27,593 nt of DNA, from IMG/VR virus record IMGVR_UViG_3300013131_000203, positions 1 through 27,593 of that record; one strand, 5' to 3'. Made by a program: the position numbers and the translations under genes. This document shows, one piece after another, positions 1 through 7,295 of this stretch. Origin of the DNA: a virus. Position 1 is the first letter of the stretch. Every line of letters starts with the position of its first letter. The notes under the pieces were generated by a model. It had not been told where the DNA came from and searched no databases. It saw only the letters and a program-made list of their open reading frames with translations.

Positions 1-1
1 T

Positions 2-349
2 ACACATACCATATCCTGATAAAACGGACATACCACTACATGACAATGACATATTTACATAAAGAGAAATAGCATTATCTCTACCCACACAATGATTTAA
101 ACTTTTTTTATACATCATTATACGTCTTTTTAATGCGTTATCTTTTTTCCAAGTAAGAATTTCTTCGGCAACTAAAATAGCTTTAAAAATCCATTCTTTT
201 ATAGCATCCTCCGGCATTAAATGAACCTGACCAATTCCTACTTCTAAAATTTGACCCATTGCTTCTGTACCATTTGTAACATATCCATGAAAAATATTAT
301 TAACAATCATTCGTATTCCTTTTGATTCTTCATTATTAGATCTACTCAT
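2..349 (-). CDS. Hypothetical protein, cut by the left edge
   Basis: This minus-strand reading frame opens with ATG at 349 and stays open to the left edge, giving 116 visible residues beginning MSRSNNEESKGIRM. A GGAG Shine-Dalgarno site lies 6-7 bases before the start. The first bases overlap the end of the upstream frame, whose TAG is at 342-344. The protein looks soluble and mostly helical. It has a Lys/Arg-rich middle (WKKDNALKRRIMMYKKS) and scattered cysteines near the cut end. I do not recognise the family and assign no function. Confidence 0.75.
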   Translation of the reverse strand, partial: MSRSNNEESKGIRMIVNNIFHGYVTNGTEAMGQILEVGIGQVHLMPEDAIKEWIFKAILVAEEILTWKKDNALKRRIMMYKKSLNHCVGRDNAISLYVNMSLSCSGMSVLSGYGMC

Positions 350-859
350 TATTATTCTCCTTTTCAACATCCACATATTCATGGACAGGGGTATGTGGAA
401 ATTCTATATAAACACGACTATCCTTGCTTGCGTAACAACATCCATCAGCTTCTTTGAACACATGACCAACTCTATTATTCTGCCACATGTTATCAGCAAT
501 TTCATTCCATTCTGTATCATCACCTGTAAGTGGGGTTAGTATATCATAACTTGCTAATTTTTTAAAATAATTGATACAATATGATCCTGAAACCCCGAAT
601 GACCCTGTTTATCAAACACTCGTAAAAGTTCAAGAACATTTTCAACCATCCATTTATTTGGATCTTCTTCGGTTTGATTCAAGTCATATCCAGAAAGTTC
701 AAGTTCTCTCTTTGCATGCTTAATAATATCACTTTCTTCTTCTTTCCATTCTACAGAAATAGAATTTGGGCTTTCTACCTGATCTTCTATTTTTCCACAC
801 ATGCACTCAATATTATCACAACAATCCATATTCATATTCATATTACCTCTTTTTCTCAA
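342..859 (-). CDS. Small phage protein split by a -1 frameshift
   Basis: The first part (859 down to 554, 101 residues) ends at TAG in ...VSIILKN. The next stretch (about 553 down to 342, KLASYDILTPLTGDDTEW...) has no stop, is in the -1 frame, and has no ATG, GTG or TTG until an internal ATG at 488. Reading through by adding one A to the six-A run (558-563 on this strand) gives ...VSIILKKLASYDILTPLTG. From memory this resembles one continuous phage protein family with the pattern GHSG ... KLA ... PLTGxDxEW. The run is embedded in a slippery heptamer, U UUA AAA (560-566). It could be a sequencing error, a real frameshift mutation or programmed -1 frameshifting. The start overlaps the macro-domain gene by four bases (ATGA). 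Function unknown. Confidence 0.65.
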
Positions 860-1443
860 TATATCAGACCTTCAATTGTTTTCATAATCCTTTCTCTATC
901 TACTATCTCCTTTGATTCAACTATAAATATTTTACTATGATCTAATATCTTATCTAATACTGGTGATACATTCTCCCATTTCAATCCACCATGTGAACAT
1001 CCGGGTTTGGGTAGCAATACGGACTCTAATTTATATAAATTACATATATCCATCAATTCATTAGCTGATCTTTTTATTAATTCTATTTCTGATTTTATTG
1101 CCCAACCCGGAATTTTTGAACATCCTATCATCTTATTCTTCAAACCTTCATTTGCAAAGCCAGGAAAATTTTCTTGAAATGAAAAATCAAATGAATCTCT
1201 TTTTGTTGGAAAAGAGAATATTGATGTTCCCTTTTCTATTGTCAGTAGCATAACATGATTTCCATATTTTGTCAACTTTTTTCCTAAACTAAAATCTATA
1301 TTTGGATATCTACGTTTAGCCTCTCTTGCTATTCCAGCTCCCATTATATTTTTTCCACTTGAAGTTACATACCCATTAGTAGTTATGCATATAGCAGAAA
1401 CTTCTCCTATGAAATCCCATACATTACAATGATATACATTCAT
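856..1443 (-). CDS. Macro-domain (ADP-ribose-binding) protein
   Basis: This 195-residue protein has the order of motifs seen in macro domains. An N-terminal strand leads into ITTNGYVTSSGKNIMGAG (about residues 20-37), the ribose-binding Asn and Gly-rich loop, followed by AREAKRRYP. Late in the chain, LPKPGCSHGGLKWENV (about residues 144-159) matches the second phosphate-binding loop of the ADP-ribose-1''-phosphatase branch. Proteins of this type remove phosphate from, or bind, ADP-ribose derivatives, and in phages they may act in NAD or tRNA-repair by-product metabolism. That role is inferred from the family. The gene lies between the polymerase C-fragment (14 bases upstream) and the frameshifted small gene (four-base overlap), so it probably belongs to the same transcript. 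Confidence 0.75.
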   Translation of the reverse strand: MNVYHCNVWDFIGEVSAICITTNGYVTSSGKNIMGAGIAREAKRRYPNIDFSLGKKLTKYGNHVMLLTIEKGTSIFSFPTKRDSFDFSFQENFPGFANEGLKNKMIGCSKIPGWAIKSEIELIKRSANELMDICNLYKLESVLLPKPGCSHGGLKWENVSPVLDKILDHSKIFIVESKEIVDRERIMKTIEGLIY

Positions 1444-1457
1444 TATTTACCATCAAT

Positions 1458-2327
1458 TTAAAAAAATAAACCTATAACTTCTTTAATCTTTCCATTCATA
1501 ATATTTAATTTATTCATTGGCTCTAATAAGATACTTATTTTATTTGTAAAAGTTTTCTCTACCTGTTTATTATAATCAATTTGAATAACCTTGTCAAATT
1601 CAGTAGGCCATCTAAGAAAGGCCATACTTTCAAATCCAAATTTATTCTTTTTTAAATATACAACCTTTACCTTTGTTCCATCAACTATATCTTCATATTT
1701 ATCTTCCAACTTCAATATATTCAATAACGAACGATAATTAGCAACACTTTTTACATGCATTGGGGTTCCCTTTTTACATAAATTATTTACTCCTATATAC
1801 TTTGATAATTCATGTACCCCTATATTAGTTGATATTTCTTCTGGTATAGATGCTAATAAATCTTTCTTAACCTTTTGTACTTTATCAGATATTTCGTAAT
1901 CAGAAGATCCTTTTAATATCATTGTAATTATATCTTTTAAAAAGGGCCTTACAATTTCAGGTGTATCTGATCTGACAATTTCTAATCCAGTTGTCTTAAT
2001 ATAATCAACTGAAGCCCCTTCCTCTTCTATTATCCAACAAGAATATTTTTTCTTTTTTACAAAAAGAACTGATTTAGCAATAATCTCCTGTTTAAATTTT
2101 ATACGAAAATCTGTTTCAGAGGAATTATATGTTTTTCTTTGTATTTCACGATATGATTTATCATTTACATTCTCTTCAATCACCTTTGCTACTTGTTTTA
2201 TAATACTTATTTTCTTATCATCAGTAATTTGAAGCCATTTTTCTTTACCAATATTTTTTTCTATAAACAAACCAACATTTATGAACAAACTATCTGTATC
2301 AAATTCAGGAGTAGAGAACATAATCAA
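1458..2327 (-). CDS. 43: Family B DNA polymerase, C-terminal fragment (gp43-like)
   Basis: This is the palm/thumb end of a T4-type replicative DNA polymerase. It begins essentially at catalytic motif C: FDTDSLFINVG, with the two metal-binding aspartates. It ends with a hydrophobic tail (IKEVIGLFF) that fits the gp43 C-terminal peptide docking on the sliding clamp; that reading is inference. Possible starts are TTG at 2327 or ATG at 2321 (MFSTPEFDTDS). Both lie inside a perfect hairpin, and the only good Shine-Dalgarno site (2346-2349) is about 24 bases away from the ATG, so independent initiation looks poor. The frame is the same as that of the N-terminal fragment across a gap with three in-frame stops. 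Joined to that fragment without its intein it gives about 870 residues, near T4 gp43 size. Confidence 0.88.
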   Translation of the reverse strand: MIMFSTPEFDTDSLFINVGLFIEKNIGKEKWLQITDDKKISIIKQVAKVIEENVNDKSYREIQRKTYNSSETDFRIKFKQEIIAKSVLFVKKKKYSCWIIEEEGASVDYIKTTGLEIVRSDTPEIVRPFLKDIITMILKGSSDYEISDKVQKVKKDLLASIPEEISTNIGVHELSKYIGVNNLCKKGTPMHVKSVANYRSLLNILKLEDKYEDIVDGTKVKVVYLKKNKFGFESMAFLRWPTEFDKVIQIDYNKQVEKTFTNKISILLEPMNKLNIMNGKIKEVIGLFF

Positions 2328-2338
2328 TGTTCTCTACT
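2310..2338. repeat. Perfect 12-bp inverted repeat at the polymerase break
   Basis: AGTAGAGAACAT (2310-2321) and ATGTTCTCTACT (2327-2338) form a perfect 12-bp stem with a five-base loop. In the minus-strand message the stem is preceded, seven bases upstream, by GGAG (2346-2349). It is followed three bases later by GAA (2304-2306), TTT and the motif C codons. Excluding the stem leaves about 10 bases between GGAG and GAA. On the plus strand the stem is followed by a T run, so it could also end antisense transcripts. Confidence 0.85.
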
Positions 2339-2396
2339 TTTTTATCTCCTTTTGTAATCATATAATGAAACCATCCTTACATTTATTGATAGAACA

Positions 2397-5177
2397 CTAT
2401 TCTTTGATATTTTTCAATATTTCCTTTAATTCATCATTAGGATTGTTTAATAAATTATTTACTATTGATTCACCTGCTTTTATTGTCTGCCTTCCACAAG
2501 AAACGATGGCTTCAGCTATGTTTATATTGAAATATCTAAAGTATGGTGTAGCAAGAACGCCATATGTAGCATTTAGAATAATTTTTAAAGCATTCTGTAA
2601 ACTATTATATCTGGCAATTTTTTCTTTTGTATCCTCAAGCATTTTACCTCTTAAATCAGGTAAAGATTTTTTTAGTTTTATCATTTTTTTCTTTACTTCA
2701 ATTCTTTTATGAAAAGTATTTTTTTCCACGGTAGCAATAACACCCAATGGATTAGTAATAAAAACAGATCCACATGGAGCTATACACAATAATTTCTTTT
2801 TTAAAGCATTATTAAATAAATCAAGTCTTTTATTTGAAAATTCCATTTTTCCTATATTTTTCATCATTTGAAATTCTGGAAAATTTTTATTTCTTGAATA
2901 ACTCATTACTTGATCCTCTGTCATACCAAGTATTCTACCATAATATGTTTCATTTGACATATTTAATGTAATGATAGCTGTTGGATACGAAGATGTAATA
3001 TCTAAATCTATTACCCAATTATGCATACCAAGAATTGGAGATTTGACATAAGCAGCTTCATAACTTTCTTGTGTGCCACCATAAAAAGTGGGTGCACACA
3101 TACCATTTCTTCTAAAATATGTAATAAACATACCTTCAATCAGAGCTGTTTGTATATGATAATACTTCATGGGTACTTTTGTAAGTAGCGATAATGTTTG
3201 AACTAATTTTATATATCCAAGTTTTTCTTCTAATTGTCCTACTCGTAATGAATCAATTACATTGTATTCTACATATAAATTCCAATCATCATGATATAGT
3301 TGACGTAAATCATTATATACAGAATAATCTACCTTTCCTTTCTTGAGTTCAAAGATAGATACATAATCAAGAGTATATCGTTCAAGTTTTTTAGGACTAT
3401 ACCATTTATATATATCAAGATAATCAAGTATAGTAACACCAGCTATATCTATATTTACATCATCACCATCTTTTGGTTTCCATGTTCTTACATTTTTTAT
3501 AGGAGATAAAAGAGCATATGATCCTTCATCACCTGTAATTCGTTCTATCCTGTTTATCAAATACTGTAAGTCAAATGTCATACAATTGTGAACATTTACA
3601 CCATTTGATATAAAATATCCTGTCTTTGTTTTTATATCACCCATTTCTACTTCTTTATCCGTTTCTTCAATATCAGTTATTCTTATATAATATTCATTAT
3701 CAATTTTTTTGAATCTGATTTTAGAAGCTTTTTGAGATGAATTCCTATTTAAACTACTTTTTTTCATTGACTTCCATCTATATGGATGATTTAAATGTAA
3801 TGAATTGAAGTCATACTCTATAAAATGCATAATATTTTTACTTCTTGTTATAAATATACCATTCCATAAGCATAAGTTATATAGTTTATCAATTCCGTCT
3901 TTAGTGTAATCACAATATGACATTCCTGTAGAACTAGCAATCCCATCACCATCGAGAAGGCCAGAAAGAAAATAATAAAATTGTTTTTTAGATAACCGAC
4001 TAAGCATTGATATATTTAAGGCCTTATTACCCTGTTCATCATATATGAGATTATGAACTGGTTTTACAATAGAGTGTTTTACATTTCGATAAAATCCATG
4101 ATCTCTATTTCCACATATTTTTGTTGTAATATATGGTATTTTATTCAATAATTCTGTATTTGATTCATATATTCTATATTCATCATATATACACGATTTA
4201 TTTCTCAATGATCCATCGGTGTATATTAATCCTGCTAAATATAATAAGTTATTATCAATATCATTACACTTATTTACATTCAAATCAAACGGAACATGAA
4301 CAAAACAGGATTGTTCTTCAAATGGTATATCATCAACTTTCATATCCACATCATATATGTGATTATTAGATTTATCGTTTTTTATAAGTTTTGTATAGGA
4401 ATTCTTATTAATATATCTTATTGGTATGATATGATCTCCTGATGTTTCAATTGAACTGCCATTCCCAAGTTTTATCCTTCTAACCAACTTTTTAGACCTC
4501 GGATATACTATATCAACCTCATTTGATAAGGATAGCATATCACCCGGAATAATACTTGATAATTGTGCAATTTCATTTGACTTGAATATATAATTCGTCA
4601 ATGGAATACAATTCCAACCCGTTATAACATCACATGGATTTTTATGCATCCATCCAAAGAACTGTCTTAGTAACATTTCTTCATCTTTACAATGAACAAA
4701 TGTAAACCAAGGTTCATTCAAATACTTACCGTCATATGGTTTAATACCGAATGATATGGTTGTTTTATTCATCATATCATATACAGATATAAGTGATACA
4801 GGATCTTTGGCTTCGGTAGCTTTTGGAAATGCTTTATCTGCACACACTTCTATATCCAAAGAATATACCTTTAAATTTGGATTTTCTACTTCATCATCAG
4901 GGATTTTATGATAATATTCGGCCAGAAACTGAATTTCTGGCCGTAATAAATTTTCTTTGCAATTTGGATGTTCCTTAGCATATACATAATACTCATTGTA
5001 TGTATTAAATGTTATCTTTTTTGCTGTTTCTCCTTCGATAGTTTTTATATCACCATCGTCAGCTAATTCATATACATATGGAACCCAATTAATGCTGGTA
5101 TATACATTTTTACCTCGCACTTGATCCCACAAACAAATTTTACTTTTTCTTGTATCATAATAGACATTACGAAACAT
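2397..5177 (-). CDS. 43: Family B DNA polymerase, N-terminal part, with intein
   Basis: This 926-residue precursor of the replicative polymerase carries the proofreading exonuclease and the first part of the palm. Exo I is YSLDIEV (D108, E110). Exo II is GWN/CMTFD, interrupted by an intein at residues 190-531. Exo III is YNVIDSLRVG (about residues 638-647). Motif A is VIDLDITSSYPT (about 722-733) and motif B KIILNATYG (about 865-873). The chain stops at TAG right after ...LKNIKE, before motif C, which is on the next gene. The start has an AAGGAAAA site and a sigma70-like promoter about 40 bases upstream. After splicing the fragment is about 584 residues. It must work with the downstream fragment, either as two associated chains or by a join during translation. 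Confidence 0.92.
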   Translation of the reverse strand: MFRNVYYDTRKSKICLWDQVRGKNVYTSINWVPYVYELADDGDIKTIEGETAKKITFNTYNEYYVYAKEHPNCKENLLRPEIQFLAEYYHKIPDDEVENPNLKVYSLDIEVCADKAFPKATEAKDPVSLISVYDMMNKTTISFGIKPYDGKYLNEPWFTFVHCKDEEMLLRQFFGWMHKNPCDVITGWNCIPLTNYIFKSNEIAQLSSIIPGDMLSLSNEVDIVYPRSKKLVRRIKLGNGSSIETSGDHIIPIRYINKNSYTKLIKNDKSNNHIYDVDMKVDDIPFEEQSCFVHVPFDLNVNKCNDIDNNLLYLAGLIYTDGSLRNKSCIYDEYRIYESNTELLNKIPYITTKICGNRDHGFYRNVKHSIVKPVHNLIYDEQGNKALNISMLSRLSKKQFYYFLSGLLDGDGIASSTGMSYCDYTKDGIDKLYNLCLWNGIFITRSKNIMHFIEYDFNSLHLNHPYRWKSMKKSSLNRNSSQKASKIRFKKIDNEYYIRITDIEETDKEVEMGDIKTKTGYFISNGVNVHNCMTFDLQYLINRIERITGDEGSYALLSPIKNVRTWKPKDGDDVNIDIAGVTILDYLDIYKWYSPKKLERYTLDYVSIFELKKGKVDYSVYNDLRQLYHDDWNLYVEYNVIDSLRVGQLEEKLGYIKLVQTLSLLTKVPMKYYHIQTALIEGMFITYFRRNGMCAPTFYGGTQESYEAAYVKSPILGMHNWVIDLDITSSYPTAIITLNMSNETYYGRILGMTEDQVMSYSRNKNFPEFQMMKNIGKMEFSNKRLDLFNNALKKKLLCIAPCGSVFITNPLGVIATVEKNTFHKRIEVKKKMIKLKKSLPDLRGKMLEDTKEKIARYNSLQNALKIILNATYGVLATPYFRYFNINIAEAIVSCGRQTIKAGESIVNNLLNNPNDELKEILKNIKE
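3585..4610 (-). other. Intein in the Exo II motif of DNA polymerase
   Basis: Residues 190-531 of the polymerase precursor (342 aa) form a self-splicing intein. Block A is CIPLTNYIFKSNE with the catalytic Cys1. Block B is SSIETSGDHIIPI with the T-x-x-H-like SGDH. Two LAGLIDADG helices, LLYLAGLIYTDGSL and YYFLSGLLDGDGIAS (about residues 311-324 and 401-415), mark a homing endonuclease domain. The C-terminal splice block ends SNGVNVHN, and Cys is the +1 residue. Removing it restores GWNCMTFDLQYL, the conserved N-x3-F-D exonuclease motif. Known polymerase B inteins that I recall lie in the polymerase motifs A, B or C, so this position is unusual. Splicing should be in cis. Confidence 0.93.
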
Positions 5178-5212
5178 AACAAATTTTCCTTATATTTTCT
5201 AATTTATTTCTT

Positions 5213-5241
5213 ATAATAACATAAAATGATTATTTTGTAAA
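5213..5241 (-). promoter_or_regulatory. Sigma70-like early promoter of the polymerase gene
   Basis: On the minus strand TTTACA (5236-5241) is separated by 17 bases from TATTAT (5213-5218), with TG one base before the -10 (extended -10). The polymerase start is about 35 bases downstream. The same architecture recurs before the helicase and before the gene ending at 10805. Confidence 0.7.
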
Positions 5242-5243
5242 GA

Positions 5244-5528
5244 TTATTTTTCTATGATGGTACATAAATCTTCAATAAAAGATAATTGATCTTCTTGTGT
5301 TTGAGATGCTATCATAGCTAATTTTACTATTTCATGTAAAACATAATCTTCAGGATTTTCTATATCACATGGATATATAATAGCATATCTATCTTTTATA
5401 TTATATCTTATCTGACAATATGTTTTTTTATCATTAATAATTTTTATATCCCAAAACCAAAGAATATTAAATTTTGATTTCCATTTTCGTAAGTATTGTT
5501 CATACTCTCTTATATTCACAATATCCAT
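5244..5528 (-). CDS. Small phage protein with degenerate HExxH motif
   Basis: This 94-residue protein begins MDIVNIREYEQYLRKWKSKF. It resembles small phage metallopeptidase-like proteins in layout: an N-terminal helix, beta strands (WDIKI, YCQIRY, YAIIYP), then a helix VLHEIVKLAM and a C-terminal helix. In the related proteins this helix usually reads HExxH. Here the second zinc-binding His is Lys (HEIVK), so protease activity is doubtful. The comparison is from memory and may reflect a shared fold only. The Shine-Dalgarno site is GGGGTG. The gene sits between the polymerase and a UDG-like gene and may be co-transcribed with the latter. Confidence 0.6.
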   Translation of the reverse strand: MDIVNIREYEQYLRKWKSKFNILWFWDIKIINDKKTYCQIRYNIKDRYAIIYPCDIENPEDYVLHEIVKLAMIASQTQEDQLSFIEDLCTIIEK

Positions 5529-5537
5529 AATACACCC

Positions 5538-6113
5538 CTAAATTAATTTAAATTTACTTATACTATTTTCTAATAATCGTTTACCTCCTTCTGTATATGT
5601 AGCATATATAGGAGGAACAGACCTTACAAAGGGGATCAGAGGAGAATTAAAATTTTCTATTCTATAAGATGTAATAGTTGCATTACAGTATATCATATTA
5701 TTATTTTCATTTAAAATAATTTTTTGAGTATTTTGTCCAAATATGATACCTTTAAGTGGTAATAATACATTAAGATATTTTATATACCATTTATTACAGC
5801 ATTTTAATCCATATTCCATAAATTTATCATCTTGGTTTATTGGTTTACAGTTCACACAGTTGATAATAAGAAACTGTTCTTTTTTAAATCCATATTGTTT
5901 CATTATTTCCCAAAATATAGATTTATCTTTTCCTGTAAATGGTTCATTATTAGAAACTTCATTTTCATTAGGGACATCACCTATTATGATATAAGAAGAT
6001 TGTTCTGTCCAATATGGTTTTACTCTACCATTATGATATAATTCACATCCTTTACATCCATTTATCATATTATCTAATAAATTTAATTTTCTTTTAGTAG
6101 TAGCATCCATCAT
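5538..6113 (-). CDS. Uracil-DNA glycosylase-like protein (family 4/5 type)
   Basis: The start chosen is ATG at 6113, overlapping the upstream TAA (TAATG); an in-frame TTG at 6128 would add five residues. The protein has 191 residues. C-x2-C (C20, C23), the glycosylase motif IIIGDVPNENE (about residues 42-52, normally GEAPG), NEPFTGK, NCVNCKP (about 85-91) and a later CC pair (105-106) follow the layout of Fe-S uracil-DNA glycosylases. The C-terminal HPS motif appears replaced by RSVPP. Family members remove uracil from DNA. The changed motif residues make it uncertain whether this one is active or has another substrate, for example as a DNA-end or nucleotide-binding relative. Confidence 0.65.
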   Translation of the reverse strand: MMDATTKRKLNLLDNMINGCKGCELYHNGRVKPYWTEQSSYIIIGDVPNENEVSNNEPFTGKDKSIFWEIMKQYGFKKEQFLIINCVNCKPINQDDKFMEYGLKCCNKWYIKYLNVLLPLKGIIFGQNTQKIILNENNNMIYCNATITSYRIENFNSPLIPFVRSVPPIYATYTEGGKRLLENSISKFKLI

Positions 6114-6304
6114 TAAATCTCTAAACAATCTTCTTTAAGTATGCCTATATCAAGATGACGAGCTTTCTTCATTCTTTTTAATTCTTTTTTAGATAAAAAA
6201 AACATTTTATCATTCACTTTATTTTCATCGACCTCAAATTCTTGCAATATCTTATTATTATACCATAAATTATTGTGTTTTGCTCTCAATATTTGAATCT
6301 TCAT
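6113..6304 (-). CDS. Hypothetical small protein
   Basis: This 63-residue protein begins MKIQILRAKHNNLWYNNKIL. The ATG at 6304 was preferred over an in-frame ATG at 6325 because AAGGATGG lies eight bases before it. The protein is charged and helical toward the end (KKELKRMKKARH). Its stop overlaps the UDG-like start (TAATG), suggesting translational coupling. No family is recognised. Confidence 0.6.
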   Translation of the reverse strand: MKIQILRAKHNNLWYNNKILQEFEVDENKVNDKMFFLSKKELKRMKKARHLDIGILKEDCLEI

Positions 6305-6338
6305 TATCCCATCCTTATACATCATATTTAAAAAATTA

Positions 6339-6644
6339 TTAACACCTTTTATTACCGTGCCTATATGGACGTTCTAGATTTATTTGATGTTTCTTATTCA
6401 TTTCTGAAACAATATCTATGTTATATGCTTCACACATATCCCAAATACGAATAACAGCATCAGCAAGTTCTTCACCAACCCATCCCTTATCACCAATGGG
6501 TATATTATTTCTATATCCTTCTAATGCTTCACTTATTTCTGAATGAATAAGACATAGAAGTTCTGGTATTTCCCTGTTCTTTTCCCACCAACCCTTTTCT
6601 TTTGCGTATTCATGTACTTCTTTAGGACTAACTAAATCTAGCAT
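6339..6644 (-). CDS. MazG-like nucleotide pyrophosphohydrolase
   Basis: This 101-residue all-helical protein carries the MazG/dUTPase-type metal-binding pattern: LLCLIHSEISEALEGYR (about residues 29-45, with E-x2-E) followed by EELADAVIRIWDMCE (about 58-72, with E-x3-D). Enzymes of this fold cleave nucleoside triphosphates to monophosphate and pyrophosphate. In phages they may adjust nucleotide pools or (p)ppGpp; which applies here is not visible. A strong AAAAGGAG site precedes the ATG. It lies among replication genes on the same strand. Confidence 0.8.
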   Translation of the reverse strand: MLDLVSPKEVHEYAKEKGWWEKNREIPELLCLIHSEISEALEGYRNNIPIGDKGWVGEELADAVIRIWDMCEAYNIDIVSEMNKKHQINLERPYRHGNKRC

Positions 6645-6670
6645 TATAATATTCTCCTTTTTTTATATTT

Positions 6671-6862
6671 TTAATTTTTTAGTATATATGCTAACTTATC
6701 ACCAACCAATTTTTTATATGGAAATATTTTAGATAAAAAATTCATATTTGGTTTTTTATTAGAATCTTTTGTTACATTATGAATAGGCGATCCATATGGA
6801 ATCTTTATAAAAACTTCATCATCCCCCGAACCAAATAACTTTACATAAACTTTATCTGACAT
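6671..6862 (-). CDS. Hypothetical small protein
   Basis: This 63-residue protein begins MSDKVYVKLFGSGDDEVFIK and ends KLVGDKLAYILKN. An AAAGGAGATGATAA site precedes the ATG, so it is probably translated. It has beta strands at the start and one hydrophobic end segment, too short to call a membrane span. It follows the helicase C-terminal gene by about 22 bases. No family is recognised. Confidence 0.55.
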   Translation of the reverse strand: MSDKVYVKLFGSGDDEVFIKIPYGSPIHNVTKDSNKKPNMNFLSKIFPYKKLVGDKLAYILKN

Positions 6863-6884
6863 TTATCATCTCCTTTATATAGTA

Positions 6885-7295
6885 TTATCTTCTTTCCCTT
6901 CTTGATCTTCTACCTCTATTATTTTCAACTCTATCTATAACTTCTGCCTTTTTTCTGGTATCACCTGATATTCCAGAATCATCAAGCCATTTATCTAATT
7001 CCATACTATCATACATCTTTAAATTTCTCATATCTGTATAAAATTTATCAATTTCACCTACCCTACCACCTAATCTATTCTTTACAATTTTATAAAATAG
7101 TTCAGATTCATATACTGCCTGAGATTCATCACTACCAAAGATAAGAGCAAAATCAGCACTCGCCATTGTTCCAATACTATTTTTTGTAAGTATATCATTA
7201 GCATAGAATAAATGATCTCCTGATACCTCAATATCCATACATTCTAATTCACCAACATATTCAATAGATTCTATTTCATCATTATACTCTATCAT
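6885..7295 (-). CDS. 41: IntC of split intein plus C-terminal helicase extein (gp41-like)
   Basis: This is the third piece of the replicative DnaB-type helicase. Residues 1-39 are the C-terminal half of a split intein: beta strands, then ELECMDIEVSGDHLFYANDI (block F) and LTKN/S (block G, with terminal Asn and +1 Ser). The remaining 97 residues (SIGTMASADFALIFGSDE...) are the end of the helicase motor domain and a basic tail rich in Arg (RGRRSRRERR). Trans-splicing to the partner encoded at 8550-9677 restores ...YISE/SIGTMASADF. The ATG overlaps the endonuclease stop (ATGA), so its translation is probably coupled. The penultimate intein residue is Lys instead of the usual His. Confidence 0.9.
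   Translation of the reverse strand: MIEYNDEIESIEYVGELECMDIEVSGDHLFYANDILTKNSIGTMASADFALIFGSDESQAVYESELFYKIVKNRLGGRVGEIDKFYTDMRNLKMYDSMELDKWLDDSGISGDTRKKAEVIDRVENNRGRRSRRERR
7179..7295 (-). other. IntC of helicase split intein 2 (39 aa)
   Basis: The segment MIEYNDEIESIEYVGELE...ILTKN has the length and block F/G pattern of the C-terminal part of gp41-1-type split inteins (37 residues from memory). It pairs with the 91-residue IntN at 8550-8825. Confidence 0.9.

Noticed and set aside
674-940. Plus-strand reading frame of 88 codons opposite the genes at 554-1443
   Set aside because: It is antisense to a macro-domain gene and a conserved small gene, is low in complexity and has no ribosome site. 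The same applies to other antisense frames, for example 2281-2712, 4133-4369, 5743-5994, 7578-7874, 9061-9360, 10797-11150 and 12693-13415.
2310-2343. The 12-bp hairpin as a simple plus-strand terminator
   Set aside because: It does have a T run on the plus strand, but no plus-strand gene lies upstream. Its placement between Shine-Dalgarno-like GGAG and the polymerase motif C codons is better explained by a role in, or scar of, the polymerase break. Kept as an alternative only.
2307-2396. Group I intron or a further split intein in the polymerase gap
   Set aside because: The gap is about 70-93 bases, far too short for a group I intron, and neither fragment end carries intein blocks (no Cys1 block A, no HN/KN end).
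6113-6128. TTG at 6128 as the start of the UDG-like gene
   Set aside because: ATG at 6113 forms a TAATG overlap with the upstream stop and needs no rare start; the first five TTG-derived residues are not part of a recognisable motif.
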